Source: Lamellibrachia satsuma (Eukaryota; Annelida; Polychaeta; Sabellida; Siboglinidae). Taken from it: DNA of 64,000 bases. A model generated the notes under the pieces. The model had not been told where the DNA came from. It was given only the letters and a program-made list of their open reading frames with translations, and ran no database searches. Numbering within the stretch: the first letter of the stretch is position 1; each line of letters opens with the position of its first letter. This document shows, one piece after another, positions 26,101 to 34,140 of this stretch. Made by a program: the position numbers and the translations under genes. The stretch is taken from NCBI GenBank assembly GCA_033239005.1, contig BSQZ01000030.1, positions 2,415,001 through 2,479,000 of the forward strand. The letters run 5' to 3'.

Positions 26101-29100
26101 GATATTGCTCTCAAGGATATCATGAAACTTCAGCACGTGCAGAATTGCTTGTCAAGGGTAGTTACAAAATCGCCTCGTTTCTCAAACTCGGTACCACTTC
26201 TAAAATCTCTACATTGGCTACCGATTAGACATTGCAATATTTTCAAGATAGGTATTATTACCTATCAAGCACTTTCATCCAGGCAACCAGTTCACTCCCG
26301 CAAGAAAGGCCAGGCAGCTTCAGTCATCTACTTCGCATTTACTTTATATTCCCAGAATTAAGACAAACATTGGAACTAGAGCTTTCTCAATTGCAGCACC
26401 TACTTTGTCGAACTCATTACCTGTCAGTGTTAAGTCATGTGAAGATATATCAACATTTCTGCGTCATCTATAAACCTACCTATTTGGCCTGGGCTATCCT
26501 CCTTAACTCCTCAGTGCACCACCATCACCGTTGACGATTCGGGATTGAACATGAGTTACGATTTGCCTAACACTTTGGTACTGGTGCACTGCTGAGCTTG
26601 GTTTTCTGAGGATGTTGGCGCAATTGAAGTCTTCTTTATTGTATCTTTATTGTATATTGCATAGCTCAGGTCATATTGGCCCAGGTAACCTTAATATCAA
26701 GGCTCGACTATAACAATAATTAGACATGTAGTGATACTGACTTTGGCTGTCTTCCTCTCTTCCATTTCCTCCTGGGACAACTGGTAGACTCCAGTGTCCC
26801 ATAGCTCCTGCAGGTCCTCCAACTGTCCTTTGCGACGCTCTTGCTCCTGTCACAAACACAGCACATGATGACCAGTGACGAACAACATCATTCTTCAAGA
26901 TCAAGAAGAGAACTGTTTGATTTGCTGCATCCAATTTCTGCTCGGAAGAACCATTACAAATATAACGTCATCAAGGTGTGCCATCAGGTGTACCATCAGG
27001 TGTGCCATCAGGTGTGCCATCAGGTGTACCATCAGGTGTACCATCAGGTGTGCCATCAGGTGTACCATCAGGTGTGCCATCAGGTGCACCATCAGGTGTA
27101 CCATCAGGTGTGCCATCAGGTGTACCATCAGGCATGGCGAGGTTACCGTGTCAGTACTGCACCAAGATTGACTACACAGCTGAAAGTAGCGTAAGACACA
27201 CTTGACAAGGCATAGATCAAAACCTAAATATTAACATTTCAAACATGTTGCACATTGATCCAATATCATTATGAGTTAAGAATCATATATATTGTATACA
27301 TATACATGTCTTAAATGTACTACCTAATCCCAACGACAGCAGTCCTAAAATATTTAACACAAATACTCTACTACACCATTACCACACAACCATATGCTAA
27401 AAATATTTCAATGGCGAAATATTACATTATGTTTAAACATTATTTTAGCTACAGAATAACAAACATTTCCAGCCTCAGAAAGTCTTATTTAACAGTAATT
27501 TTAAAAGACTACAAACATTATTCTTGTTATTTTGTGATTGCTGATAGCCTATTTTAGGAATTTTCTATATAAAATCAGTACATACTGCATCAAATACATT
27601 TCTTATATAAATTTCACTCTACAGATCCAACCATCAAAGCATGCCCGTTCATGGGGGCATTTTGTGTGCTGTTCTCTGTATAAACTCAACTAAGCAGATG
27701 TACACCTATGATAATTCTCAGTCATGTAACTATATGACATACCTTCTGCCATCTCCTCCGCTATTTACAGGTATGAAAGCAGATGATTGGAGAAAAGCAT
27801 AAAGACATTATGTAAGTGAAATGTATCACTCAGTGCGATAATTTCTGTTACCAAGTCCTGTTGTCATATTTCAAATTCAAAACATATTACAATATTACTC
27901 CAGAGAGCGACTAACTGGAGGTTTGGATTACAAGATCTCAGTTATGTTTACAAATACAACAACACCAAAATGATTTATTACAAGAGTCACAACCATCATC
28001 AAAATTGATGGGACCACCAAGAAGAATACAACTGAACTACTGTAATAACTAGTAGCAACAACAAGACATTTTTTAACAGGTTATATAGTAAACACTAAAC
28101 TTAGAAAACTCAGCAAAATATCAATAAATAAACTGATTGTAAGGTGGGAATACATTAAAACACAACTAATGCTTCAAATGCAATTTCAAAACATTATTTA
28201 CATTATAAGTTCCAGTAATTCTTTTCAGTATTTTTTTTTAAGTACGTCAAGTTTTCTTAATACTTAATGATAACAACTTACAATATCTTAAATGGCTATT
28301 TCTTATATATTAATACATACCTCATCAGTATTGAAGCGCTACAAAATATCGACTCGATGATCTACACTCCCTGTATGTAATGTTAATTAACTGGCAAATT
28401 ATTTCTGGTCTTTCACAATTGCTTAACTTTCCGAAGGGTCTACTTAAAGTTAGCAGTCAAGTTAACTTTGAATGACCATGACAATTCAATATTATTAAAT
28501 TTTACACAAACCCTCTAATGATAAAATGTAGATTGAATGTGGTGTATTTAACTGAATCATTGGAGTGGCAAATTATATCATATAAGTTAACGTTTTAACT
28601 ACCCATAACCTGATCACCCCAGTATCATCTAGCGAGGGACAAAACTCATGTACAGTCCTAGCCATATCATAGCAGAGATATATTTTAGGATATACTCCAA
28701 TTGGTCTACTCCATGTCTGATCTGATGTGTAGGACATGAGGGAATGACAGTTCACACTCCATGTCTGATCTGATGTGTAGGACATGAGGGAATGACAGTT
28801 CACACTCCATGTCTGATCTGATGTGTAGGACATGAGGGAATGACAGTTCACACTCCATGTCTGATCTGATGTGTAGGACATTAGGGAATGACAGTTCACA
28901 CTCCATGTCTGATCTGATGTGTAGGACATGAGGTAATGACAGTTCACACTCCATGTCTGATCTGATGTGTAGGACATTAGGGAATGACAGTTCACACTCC
29001 ATGTCTGATCTGATGTGTAGGACATGACAGAATGACAGTTCACACTCCATGCCTGATCTGATGTGTAGGACATGAGGGAATGGCAGTTCACACTCCATGT

Positions 29101-32100
29101 CTGATCTGATGTGTAGGACATGAGGGAATGACAGTTCTCACTCCATGTCTGATCTGATGTGTAGGACATGAGGGAATGACAGTTCACACTCCATGTCTGA
29201 TCTGATGTGTAGGACATGAGGGAATGACAGTTCACAATCCATGCCCGATCTGATGTGTAGGACATGAGGGAATGACAGTTCACAATCCATGCCCGATCTG
29301 ATGTGTAGGACATGAGGGAATGACAGTTCACACTCCATGTCTGATCTGATGTGTAGGACATGAGGGAATGACAGTTCTCACTCCATGTCTGATCTGATGT
29401 GTAGGACATGAGGGAATGACAGTTCACACTCCATGTCTGATCTGATGTGTAGGACATGAGGGAATGACAGTTCACACTCCATGTCTGATCTGATGTGTAG
29501 GACATGAGGGAATGACAGTTCACACTCCATGTCTGATCTGATGTGTAGGATATTAGGGAATGACAGTTCACACTCCACGTCTGATCTGATGTGTAGGACA
29601 TGAGGGAATGACAGTTCACACTCCACGTCTGATCTGATGTGTAGGACATAAGGGAATGACAGTTCACACTCCACGTCTGATCTGATGTGTAGGACATGAG
29701 GGAATGACAGTTCACACTCCATGTCTGATCTGATGTGTAGGACATTAGGGAATGACAGTTCACACTCCATGTCTGATCTGATGTGTAGGACATGAGGGAA
29801 TGACAGTTCATACTCCATGTCTGATCTGATGTGTAGGACATGAGGGAATGACAGTTCACACTCCATGTCTGATCTGATGTGTAGGACATGAGGGAATGAC
29901 AGTTCACACTCCATGTCTGATCTGATGTGTAGGACATTAGGGAATGACAGTTCACACTCCATGTCTGATCTGATGTGTAGGACATGAGGTAATGACAGTT
30001 CACACTCCATGTCTGATCTGATGTGTAGGACATTAGGGAATGACAGTTCACACTCCATGTCTGATCTGATGTGTAGGACATGACAGAATGACAGTTCACA
30101 CTCCATGCCTGATCTGATGTGTAGGACATGAGGGAATGACAGTTCACACTCCATGTCTGATCTGATGTGTAGGACATGAGGGAATGACAGTTCTCACTCC
30201 ATGTCTGATCTGATGTGTAGGACATGAGGGAATGACAGTTCACACTCCATGTCTGATCTGATGTGTAGGACATGAGGGAATGACAGTTCACAATCCATGC
30301 CCGATCTGATGTGTAGGACATGAGGGAATGACAGTTCACAATCCATGCCTGATCTGATGTGTAGGACATGAGGGAATGACAGTTCACACTCCATGTCTGA
30401 TCTGATGTGTCGAACATGAGGGAATGACAGTTCACAATCCATGCCTGATCTGATGTGTAGGACATGAGGGAATGACAGTTCATACTCCACGTCTGATCAC
30501 TTGTCTAAATCTTCAGTTATGCTTTTGATGTGACCATTATCCAAATAACTCAAATCAACTCAATCAATCTTTGACCATGCGACCATACTGGTACTGGTTT
30601 ACATAAACTGGACTATGTTTTTAGCATTTCCAGTAGTTGTTCATTTTTATAACTATTTATATTTTTACACCAATTTATACCTTTGTATATGAGGGGCTAT
30701 TGTTGTCTGGAGGGGCTATTGTCCAGAGGGACAATTGTCTGGAGGGGTTATTGTCTGAAGGGACTACTGTCTGGAGGGACAATTGTCTGGAGGGGCTATT
30801 GTCTGGAGGGACAATTGTCTGGAAGGGTTATTGTTTGGAGGGGCTATTGTCTGGAGGGGTTACTGTCCTAGGTGGCAAATCTAATTGGTTAATTTCATGG
30901 AGTATAGTATAAACCGAGGTTCTCCACTGTGTAGACCAACTCTGGTACATATAGTATAAACGGAGGTTCTCCACTGTGTAGACCAACTCTGGTACATATA
31001 GTATAAACGGAGGTTCTCCACTGTGTAGACCAACTCTGGTACATATAGTATAAACGGAGGTTCTCCACTGTGTAGACCAACTCTGGTACATATAGTATAA
31101 ACGGAGGTTCTCCACTGTGTAGACCAACTCTGGTACATATAGTATAAACGGAGGTTCTCCACTGTGTAGACCAACTCTGGTACATATAGTATAAACGGAG
31201 GTTCTCCACTGTGTAGACCAACTCTGGTACATATAGTATAAACGGAGGTTCTCCACTCTGGTACATATTGCTCCACTGTGAAGACCAACTCTTGTACATA
31301 TTGCAAGAAGGAGTAGATTAACTGGAATATATCATTCAATTTGGGCTGTAGCTACAGAAAGGGGGAACCCCTCAGTGAGGCCAGACTGGGCCAACCTACC
31401 TACCTCCTCCTCGAGTCGTTGACGCTCATGTATCTCAAACTCGATCTGAGCCAAACGCTCCTGTTCAGCTCGCTCCTGCTGCAGCCGCAGCTCTTCTGGA
31501 AAGGCACAATGAAAACAATGGCAGATATGACAACAATGACAAAATAATTGTGACTAAATAATGTTTTAATTGGTGTTGACAAAGAAAGCTACAAAAAACA
31601 GAGAGATGATAATAAACAAGACTGTAATGACAATATCAACAAAATCACAGGTATAAATATATTTTCTTGAACTGCCCTTTCATTATGTACCCCTTCTATG
31701 TACCCCTTCTATGTTCTTCCTCATATATCCCTTTAGAGGGGTGAGGTCAACTAGTTACTGTATTGCTGCACTGCTTTTGTTGTTGTCACTTTCCACTGTT
31801 CCTATTAGTTGCCTTTTCCTTCCGCTTCACCACCTCTGCTTTGCTCATCAGCATCTAGTACTTTCATCAGCATCTAGTACCTCCATCAGCATCTAGTACC
31901 TTCATCATCATCTAGTACCTTCATCAGCATCTAGGACCTTCATCAGCATCTAGTACCTTCATCAGCATCTAGTACCTTCATCAGCATCTAGTACCTCCAT
32001 CAGCATCTAGTACCTTCATCAGCATTTAGGACCTTCATCAGCATCTAGTACCTTCATCAGCATCTAGGACCTTCATCAGCATCAAGTACCTTCATCAGCA

Positions 32101-34140
32101 TCTAGTACCTTCATCAGCATCTAGTACCTTCATCAGCATCTAGGACCTTCATCAGCATCTAGGACCTTCATCAGCATCTAGTACCTCCATCAGCATCTAG
32201 TACCTTCATCAGCATCTAGTACCTTCATCAGCATCTAGGACCTTCATCAGCATCTAGTACCTTCATCAGCATCTAGTTTCTTCATCAGCATCAAGTACCT
32301 TCATCAGCATCTAGTACCTCCATCAGCATCTAGTACCTTCATCAGCATCTAGTACCTTCATCAGCATCTAGGACCTTCATCAGCATCTAGTACCTTCATC
32401 AGCATCTAGTACCTCGTTCAGCATCTAGCACCTTCATCAGCATCTAGTACCTTCATCAGCATCTAGGACCTCCATCAGCATCTAGTACCTTCATCAGCAT
32501 CTAGTACCTCCATCAACATCTAGTACCTCCACCAGCATCAAGTACCTCCATTAGCATCTAGTACCTTCATCAGCATCTTGGACCTACATCAGCATCTAGT
32601 ACCTCCATCAGCATCTAGTACCTCCATCAGCATCTAGTACCTCCATCAGTATCTAGTACCTTCATCAGCATCTAGTACCTTCATCAGTATCTAGTACCTT
32701 CATCAGCATCTAGTACCTCCATCAGCATCTAGTATCTGCCCACATTGTACGACTTCTTACTATTCTTCCCATTAGGCTGAACTGCATCCCAATCTCTTCC
32801 CTCATTCTATTATCCACCCTCTTTACTCTCCGGACAAACAAAATAGCAGGCATAATGATATTATCTTTAATTTGTCTCTCATATGGCAGCCCCATTGATG
32901 TGTACCATAAATAATGTCTTTGCAACTATCTGTGTCTATAAGCAGCTCTATGGTATTCAGGGATTGAAAAATTTATGGTCTTACTCTTCCGAGCCAAAAT
33001 CTGGAGTCCTCAGAAGCACGGAATCCTGGTAAATTCACAGCCTAGGATTACTGGATTTAAACATTGGGTAAACACAGACGGCCTACCTTCAGCTGCTGCC
33101 TTCTGTTCAGCCTCTTCCTTCTTCTGTCGTTCTTTTTCTTTCTTGTTTGACTTTGGTGACTTTGCACTGCCTTTGCCAGATTTAGGTGGCTGCAAGAAAA
33201 CATTCAGTTTGTTAAATGACAAATGAAATGTTGTGAGTGATAATACAGGAGAAAGCACAATGATACACCTGTAGCAGTGTCTACATTCTTATTTATCAAT
33301 ATGGGAGGCCCACAAGTCTCCAGAGACATTCACCCAGATTCTGTTACACTGACAATTTTAGTTTGTAATTACATCAGAAATGTGGTACAATCTGATAATC
33401 TTATGTCAAATTGTGGTTGGCCAGTACTGCCTGGATAATGCATCATCAGAATCACTCTTTGACACTGTCAAAGCTTTTTTGTCACCATAAATCTTTATAG
33501 ATAATTTAAGGTAGCTAGCCAACATTGCATGTGGGGGCACAGTATCACGGTGGTTAGAGCACCAGACTGTCGAACAAGAGCACCAGGGGGGGTCCAGCTG
33601 CGGCTGTTTCTTAGCTAGTAAGTATGTTATGTAATTTGAAGAGATGTTGTTTAATTATCATCTGCCAGGATGTATAAGCTTGTACATCAGGGTAAATGAA
33701 GGAGCATGAAGGTTGGCCATGAGCCAGTAATGCACACAACTGTGCCTCTGAACAGATGTCGTCTAAATGTGTGGCATTATGCAAGTGTTCTTATTATGTC
33801 GCACATGAATGATGCCATTGTGTGATGTGTTTTGAGGCTTGATAACATTTGTTCTATTCTACTTAGTTTCTGGCACTCAGCATGTTTTATTAACTGACTA
33901 GTCACAGTATGTTGTGGCTACCAGAATCTGATAGTCTTATCATCATGCCAACCTTTCTATGAAGGCACTGAAGGAGGTCATCGCCTTGATGCATGTTGTC
34001 ATCAGTGCAAGTCAGTGGTTCCTTTACTACCCAAATTAACATGACCGACATTAACATGGACATGTGAGCCATGAGAGAGTCCCAATGTTCAGCCAGGTTT
34101 TTTCTACCAAATCCTACTGCGCCTTCCTCTACCGGCATGG
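5200..34140 (-). CDS. DNAI7: Dynein axonemal intermediate chain 7 (CASC1/CFAP94/IC97 family), 18 coding exons
   Basis: The family (Chlamydomonas IC97, human CASC1) is a ciliary protein tied to axonemal inner dynein arms and tubulin. Exons from 5' to 3': 33087-33189, 31404-31495, 26742-26846, 23197-23337, 22677-22757, 21579-21748, about 20694-20851, 19017-19194, 17676-17796, 13725-13868, 12609-12876, 11569-11675, 11031-11197, 9089-9175, 7350-7421, 6899-7051, 6335-6436, 5746-5883. Every junction checked joins in phase except the donor near 20,694. Order of parts: a Lys/Glu-rich N-terminal coiled coil, the YMLCDGSPDPTV block, the LCMWGNLSKNPR block, acidic linkers, then the C-terminal region with DAHINMPFQSWELRP. 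About 795 residues, longer than mammalian forms because of the acidic linkers. The start exon is unproven. Confidence 0.9.
5203..5745 (-). other. DNAI7 3' UTR with candidate polyadenylation signal
   Basis: A - strand AATAAA (tttatt on +) lies at 5203-5208. It is about 540 bases past the stop and about 115 bases from the NDUFA9 signal, so the two transcripts converge tail to tail. Confidence 0.45.
5746..5883 (-). CDS. DNAI7: DNAI7 terminal coding exon
   Basis: Acceptor ttttgctgcag. 45 codons: FHASLYHLTKAMASDKGKKQ ending SAIRPLTYS and TAG. FH.SLYH at the start and the Tyr-Ser C-terminus match the family. Confidence 0.9.
   Translation of the reverse strand, partial: FHASLYHLTKAMASDKGKKQLEETRFPFIDAVYKLLSAIRPLTYS
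6335..6436 (-). CDS. DNAI7: DNAI7 exon
   Basis: Acceptor cctgcag, donor gtctgt. 34 codons: EDWAMYMVTKKRSIKLKMTE then FDNTFAEEHAAGTQ, phase 0 at both ends. Confidence 0.87.
6789..6898. repeat. Minisatellite abutting a DNAI7 donor, about 4 copies
   Basis: Copies of cacaaggacactaacctca, unit about 27 bp. On the gene strand each unit contains GAG|GTTAGT, the same wording as the real donor at 6898/6899. Confidence 0.8.
6899..7051 (-). CDS. DNAI7: DNAI7 exon
   Basis: Acceptor gtctttcag, donor gttagt. 51 codons: STIVEADVYRQMAITASTMA, YSWSKWNGEMKNKKQ and on to DEHLLE. The YRQMA...WSKWN pattern fits the family. Confidence 0.88.
7350..7421 (-). CDS. DNAI7: DNAI7 exon
   Basis: Acceptor catctgcag, donor gtcagt. 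24 codons: KMRAAGLNIFPAVDSSKYVS then IQNK. GLNIFP followed by an acidic residue and YV is family-typical. Confidence 0.88.
8206..8609. mobile_element. hAT-type MITE, 404 bp, perfect 8-bp target duplication
   Basis: It begins TAGGGCTTGAACGTATCATG and ends with the inverted partner ...gtatcatttcggcccta. Both sides carry taaaatac (8198-8205 and 8610-8617). The interior has inverted 'atcatgatac' and CGCGATA motifs and no transposase frame. TAGGGC ends with an 8-bp duplication indicate hAT. It lies in a DNAI7 intron. Confidence 0.8.
8908..9088. repeat. 37-bp minisatellite abutting a DNAI7 donor, about 5 copies
   Basis: Units of cagtaaccatgacaaccctt followed by gttttagcagtacccca. Each - strand unit carries gtactgctaaaac, the start of the intron after exon 9089-9175, so the donor sequence is tandemly copied. 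Confidence 0.85.
9089..9175 (-). CDS. DNAI7: DNAI7 exon
   Basis: Acceptor cctgtag, donor gtactg. 29 codons: DELCCLRQPDKPELSHLLKK then YMRPKQFIK. The donor is the first copy of a motif repeated in the adjacent 37-bp array. Confidence 0.87.
9357..10714. repeat. 61/62-bp minisatellite, 22 copies, in a DNAI7 intron
   Basis: Units start aggtagactactaaagg and continue through catcgtcggtatgttacg to gacttgctatat. Two length types differ by one base: 'ggaagc' (61 bp) and 'ggcaagc' (62 bp). Units are otherwise nearly identical. Confidence 0.95.
11031..11197 (-). CDS. DNAI7: DNAI7 exon with the DAHINMPFQSWELRP signature
   Basis: Acceptor taccccacag, donor gtcagt. It encodes NRTLSFKTNYFGTMALIQDA and HINMPFQSWELRPRTTNCTL. 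This is the most conserved stretch of the family and the main basis for the gene call. Confidence 0.92.
11569..11675 (-). CDS. DNAI7: DNAI7 exon
   Basis: Acceptor catccag, donor gtcagt. It encodes LPDNVYFCEEPQVSRWNEEL and KQWQADGFSDHVYNE. The EEPQVSRW...W..DG pattern corresponds to the family's mid C-terminal domain. Confidence 0.88.
12000..12500 (+). repeat. Dispersed repeat copy (paralogue of 15.0-16.1 kb)
   Basis: Shared wording with 15,030-16,070 in the same order: 'gatttagtccattgcaaatc' versus 'gatttagcccattgtaaatc', then 'caaaactaaataac' versus 'caaaactgaataac', then 'tttgtacgtatgagct' versus 'tttgtactaatgagct', then one atcatgtcgtagcggacact unit. Confidence 0.6.
12161..12352. repeat. 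22-bp minisatellite (tgtgttgtagtg/tgttgtagta), about 9 copies
   Basis: Alternating tgtgttgtagta and tgtgttgtagtg motifs. It lies inside a dispersed repeat (about 12,000-12,500) related to 15,030-16,070. Confidence 0.9.
12609..12876 (-). CDS. DNAI7: DNAI7 exon with Lys/Glu-rich linker
   Basis: Acceptor gtgtttcag, donor gtaagg. It starts LEPCELSCMDYKVEPVIIHT, passes through a long charged KEKEKEK tract and ends KTPIGVIMK. A reading frame runs on into the upstream intron array, but the acceptor at 12,877 and the phase set the true boundary. Confidence 0.87.
12889..13267. repeat. Double minisatellite (12-bp x about 6, then 39-bp x about 8) next to a DNAI7 acceptor
   Basis: First gcactcagtgct units (12,889-12,963), then gcagctatgtacagttccct plus gttgttgccctgttgtgat units (12,962-13,267). 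It starts about 12 bases upstream of the acceptor of exon 12609-12876, so it supplies that acceptor's branch-point region. Both unit lengths are multiples of 3, giving long spurious frames. Confidence 0.93.
13318..13490. repeat. Imperfect (tgtc)n-like microsatellite
   Basis: Runs of tgtccgtccgtccatctgtc and ctgtctgtctgtctgg in a DNAI7 intron. Confidence 0.7.
13725..13868 (-). CDS. DNAI7: DNAI7 exon
   Basis: Acceptor cctgtccag, donor gtaagt. It encodes PTLYEDFDGDIDAFDMRANH, then VLGGVFHFNLFNLPPQPK and DWLITQ. The GGVFHFNLFNLPPQ strand matches the family. Confidence 0.88.
14500..14792 (-). mobile_element. tRNA-derived SINE
   Basis: The - strand head at 14,791 reads gtgggtagcggtggtctaat with an A box (tggtctaatgg, 14770-14780) and a B box GGTTCGATTCC at 14726-14736. 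After it comes a non-tRNA body with tgtctttcggaagagacact, wording common to animal SINE tails. The 3' limit near 14,500 is approximate. No intact tRNA cloverleaf end is kept, so I call a SINE and not a tRNA gene. Confidence 0.75.
15030..16075 (+). repeat. Dispersed repeat copy carrying an internal 36-bp minisatellite (about 19 copies)
   Basis: The flanks match 12,000-12,500. The core (15,370-16,042) repeats tagagctagcatgtcatagt plus ggatagtactggatac at 36 bp. Three 28-bp copies of agtgaatagtttaagtaata sit at 15,074-15,150. On the - strand the array stays open (IHYDMLALV repeats) only because 36 is a multiple of 3. Confidence 0.85.
16476..17692. repeat. 43-bp minisatellite made from a DNAI7 exon end plus its 5' splice site, about 28 copies
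   Basis: + strand unit: ttacatcaccaggtggctct gactcactgggggatgggtt ctc. Read on the gene strand it is the last codons of exon 17676-17796 (ENPSP) followed by GTGAGTCAGAGCC. Units alternate between CGGTGAGT and CAGTGAGT. Confidence 0.93.
17676..17796 (-). CDS. DNAI7: DNAI7 exon, acidic linker; its 3' edge and donor belong to a minisatellite
   Basis: Acceptor cttgtcccag. It encodes DIQTALEGMEGGEENEEEGE and on to ESVDENPSP. The donor G|GTGAGT and the last codons lie inside the first unit of the 43-bp array that continues to 16,476. Confidence 0.8.
17855..18311. repeat. 18-bp minisatellite (tgtacacacgctggtgta), about 25 copies
   Basis: Variable 17-18 bp units, drifting to catgtacatggtctcg variants after 18,060. 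It lies in the intron just upstream (gene strand) of exon 17676-17796. Confidence 0.9.
18433..18565. repeat. 28-bp minisatellite, about 5 copies
   Basis: Unit catatggtgcatgtctaatg actaatga. Confidence 0.88.
18690..18870 (+). mobile_element. Decayed 3' end of the same LINE family as 43.8-45.4 kb
   Basis: It shares 'ctcattctcaaagagga', 'aatgaatagaataaatt', 'aacattgttggactct' and 'aataaaccaacagtttc' in order with 45,160-45,320 (ctcgttctcacagagga, aatgaatggaacaaatt, aacattgttggactct, gataagccaatggcttc). Heavily mutated, so much older than the 43.8 kb copy. Confidence 0.6.
19017..19194 (-). CDS. DNAI7: DNAI7 exon, acidic linker
   Basis: Acceptor cccctcatag, donor gtaatc. It encodes LMKSTFVPGLIIEPAEPVVE followed by a Glu/Gly-rich stretch ending KEEDVAPPE (59 codons). 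Acidic low-complexity linkers occupy this position in the family. Confidence 0.8.
19558..20452. repeat. 16-bp minisatellite (acatctagctaacaac), about 55 copies
   Basis: Mostly acatctagctaacaac with g/t variants at the 'ctagct/ctatct' position, homogenised into local blocks. A short ctaaccctaaccct at 19587-19600 is embedded. Confidence 0.95.
20694..20851 (-). CDS. DNAI7: DNAI7 exon (donor uncertain)
   Basis: Acceptor cccttacag. It encodes IKSHEFTEVNFTFEMPKLLT and LSDCAIRVMFAKYDHYS, close to family wording. The next exon needs two bases carried over, which the obvious donor gtgggt does not give. Use of ggtgttt a few bases further would fit, or a small exon is missing. Confidence 0.82.
21000..21200 (+). 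repeat. Dispersed repeat, copy 1 (copy 2 at 50.47-50.68 kb)
   Basis: gcacacaaggccattgtagg then cacattttatttcttagatc recurs as gcacacgaggccattctatg then cacattttatttccttgatc. Both continue with 'tttccc(a/g)ctttt' and 'gat(g/a)ttgacatc'. Confidence 0.6.
21579..21748 (-). CDS. DNAI7: DNAI7 exon with the LCMWGNL signature
   Basis: Acceptor attctacag, donor gtaggc. It encodes TMEKLQDLLKDKFDIASQNL and on to TTLCMWGNLSKNPR. The Trp-Gly-Asn-Leu...Lys-Asn-Pro-Arg block is a strong family marker. Confidence 0.9.
22406..22477. repeat. 24-bp tandem repeat, 3 copies
   Basis: Unit ccagggatccttccgtcact gaca. Confidence 0.85.
22677..22757 (-). CDS. DNAI7: DNAI7 exon
   Basis: Acceptor tttgtttcag, donor gtacag. 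27 codons: LIDELDGIIENTPKEEIILD then KQYDYTQ, phase 0 at both ends. Confidence 0.87.
23197..23337 (-). CDS. DNAI7: DNAI7 exon with the CDGSPDPTV signature; its 5' edge is the repeat unit of an adjacent array
   Basis: It encodes WQRYMLCDGSPDPTVGGEIN and TYMNLWKEDDSRMDISSVLQ, a family signature. The first 33 bases plus the acceptor tatgtgacag are repeated about 28 times upstream on the gene strand (to 24,655). The true acceptor is therefore the last of a tandem series. Confidence 0.9.
23305..24655. repeat. 47-bp minisatellite made from a DNAI7 3' splice site plus exon start, about 29 copies
   Basis: + strand unit: gagcaggggagccgtcacac agcatgtacctctgccactg tcacata. On the gene strand this is acceptor ...tatgtgacag followed by TGGCAGAGGTACATGCTGTG, the first codons of exon 23197-23337. 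The copied exon segment ends in gctcccctgctc, which lies upstream of the next unit's AG like a polypyrimidine tract. Confidence 0.95.
25047..26006. repeat. 34-bp minisatellite, about 28 copies
   Basis: Unit tcaccctggtaatacagcca cctcgtcattacgg with scattered transitions. It ends directly against a LINE fragment. Confidence 0.95.
26010..26560 (+). mobile_element. L2/CR1-like LINE, 3' terminal fragment of the reverse transcriptase ORF
   Basis: Reads SSRLDYCNSLYHDIALKDIM, LQHVQNCLSRVVTKSPRFS and LLKSLHWLPI, then after a frame change IKTNIGTRAFSIAAPTL. This is the conserved region after the RT domain in L2/CR1-type elements. 5'-truncated and frameshifted, inserted in a DNAI7 intron. Confidence 0.8.
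26742..26846 (-). CDS. DNAI7: DNAI7 exon
   Basis: Acceptor tttgtgacag, donor gtcagt. It encodes EQERRKGQLEDLQELWDTGV and YQLSQEEMEERKTAK (35 codons), the end of the coiled-coil region. Confidence 0.87.
26977..27133. repeat. 12-bp minisatellite (caggtgtgccat/caggtgtaccat), 13 copies
   Basis: The two unit types differ at gtgcc/gtacc and alternate irregularly. Open frames through it are spurious. Confidence 0.93.
27134..28707. other. DNAI7 intron, AT-rich, nothing identified
   Basis: No exon, repeat array or recognisable transposon was seen in this 1.6 kb. Confidence 0.5.
28708..30498. repeat. 48-bp minisatellite, about 37 copies, with a 22-unit higher-order duplication
   Basis: + strand unit: actccatgtctgatctgatg tgtaggacatgagggaatga cagttcac. 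Variant units such as 'catgacagaatg', 'gttctcactcc' and 'acatgaggtaatg' recur 1,056 bp (22 units) apart. Because 48 is divisible by 3, the - strand is open for 636 codons, but it is not a gene. Confidence 0.95.
30690..30868. repeat. 16-bp minisatellite (ggctattgtctggagg), about 11 copies
   Basis: Variants ggacaattgtctggag and ggttattgtctgaagg are mixed. Confidence 0.88.
30905..31257. repeat. 47-bp minisatellite, about 7.5 copies, almost invariant
   Basis: Unit gtgtagaccaactctggtac atatagtataaacggaggtt ctccact. Copies are nearly identical, which suggests recent amplification or homogenisation. Confidence 0.95.
31404..31495 (-). CDS. DNAI7: DNAI7 exon, coiled coil
   Basis: Acceptor cctttccag, donor gtaggt. 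It encodes ELRLQQERAEQERLAQIEFE and IHERQRLEEE, a heptad-like Glu/Arg/Leu-rich helix in phase with both neighbours. Confidence 0.87.
31846..32733. repeat. 19-bp minisatellite (cagcatctagtaccttcat), about 47 copies
   Basis: Variants at tagtacc/taggacc and ttcat/tccat are interspersed along the array. Confidence 0.95.
32722..32925 (-). mobile_element. Possible decayed LINE 3' ORF segment
   Basis: A - strand frame includes LFVRRVKRVDNRMREEIGMQ, which resembles the post-RT segment of RTE/jockey-like elements (R..R..D..R...I....G). Weak evidence. It runs directly into the 19-bp array. Confidence 0.3.
33087..33189 (-). CDS. DNAI7: DNAI7 N-terminal exon (first one supported)
   Basis: Acceptor ttcttgcag, donor gtaggc. 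It encodes PPKSGKGSAKSPKSNKKEKE then RQKKEEAEQKAAAE, the basic start of the N-terminal coiled coil. It has no Met, so a short upstream exon must supply the start. ATG-CCG followed by gtagag at 34133-34138 would fit the phase but is only a guess. Confidence 0.82.
33530..33800 (+). mobile_element. Degenerate tRNA-derived SINE
   Basis: cacggtggttagagcaccag then actgtcgaacaagagcacc matches the 5' half of the SINE at 14.8 kb (ggtctaatggttagagcacc, cgcctgtcgattgagagg). The B box is damaged (gggggggtccagctg). The 3' limit is uncertain. Confidence 0.5.

Noticed and set aside
28573..30483. 636-codon open frame on the - strand
   Set aside because: It lies entirely in the 48-bp array. It is open because 48 is a multiple of 3 and the unit lacks a stop in several frames.
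34133..34138. DNAI7 start exon ATG-CCG before gtagag
   Set aside because: It fits the phase, but a 2-codon match is too easy by chance. It is recorded only as a possibility.
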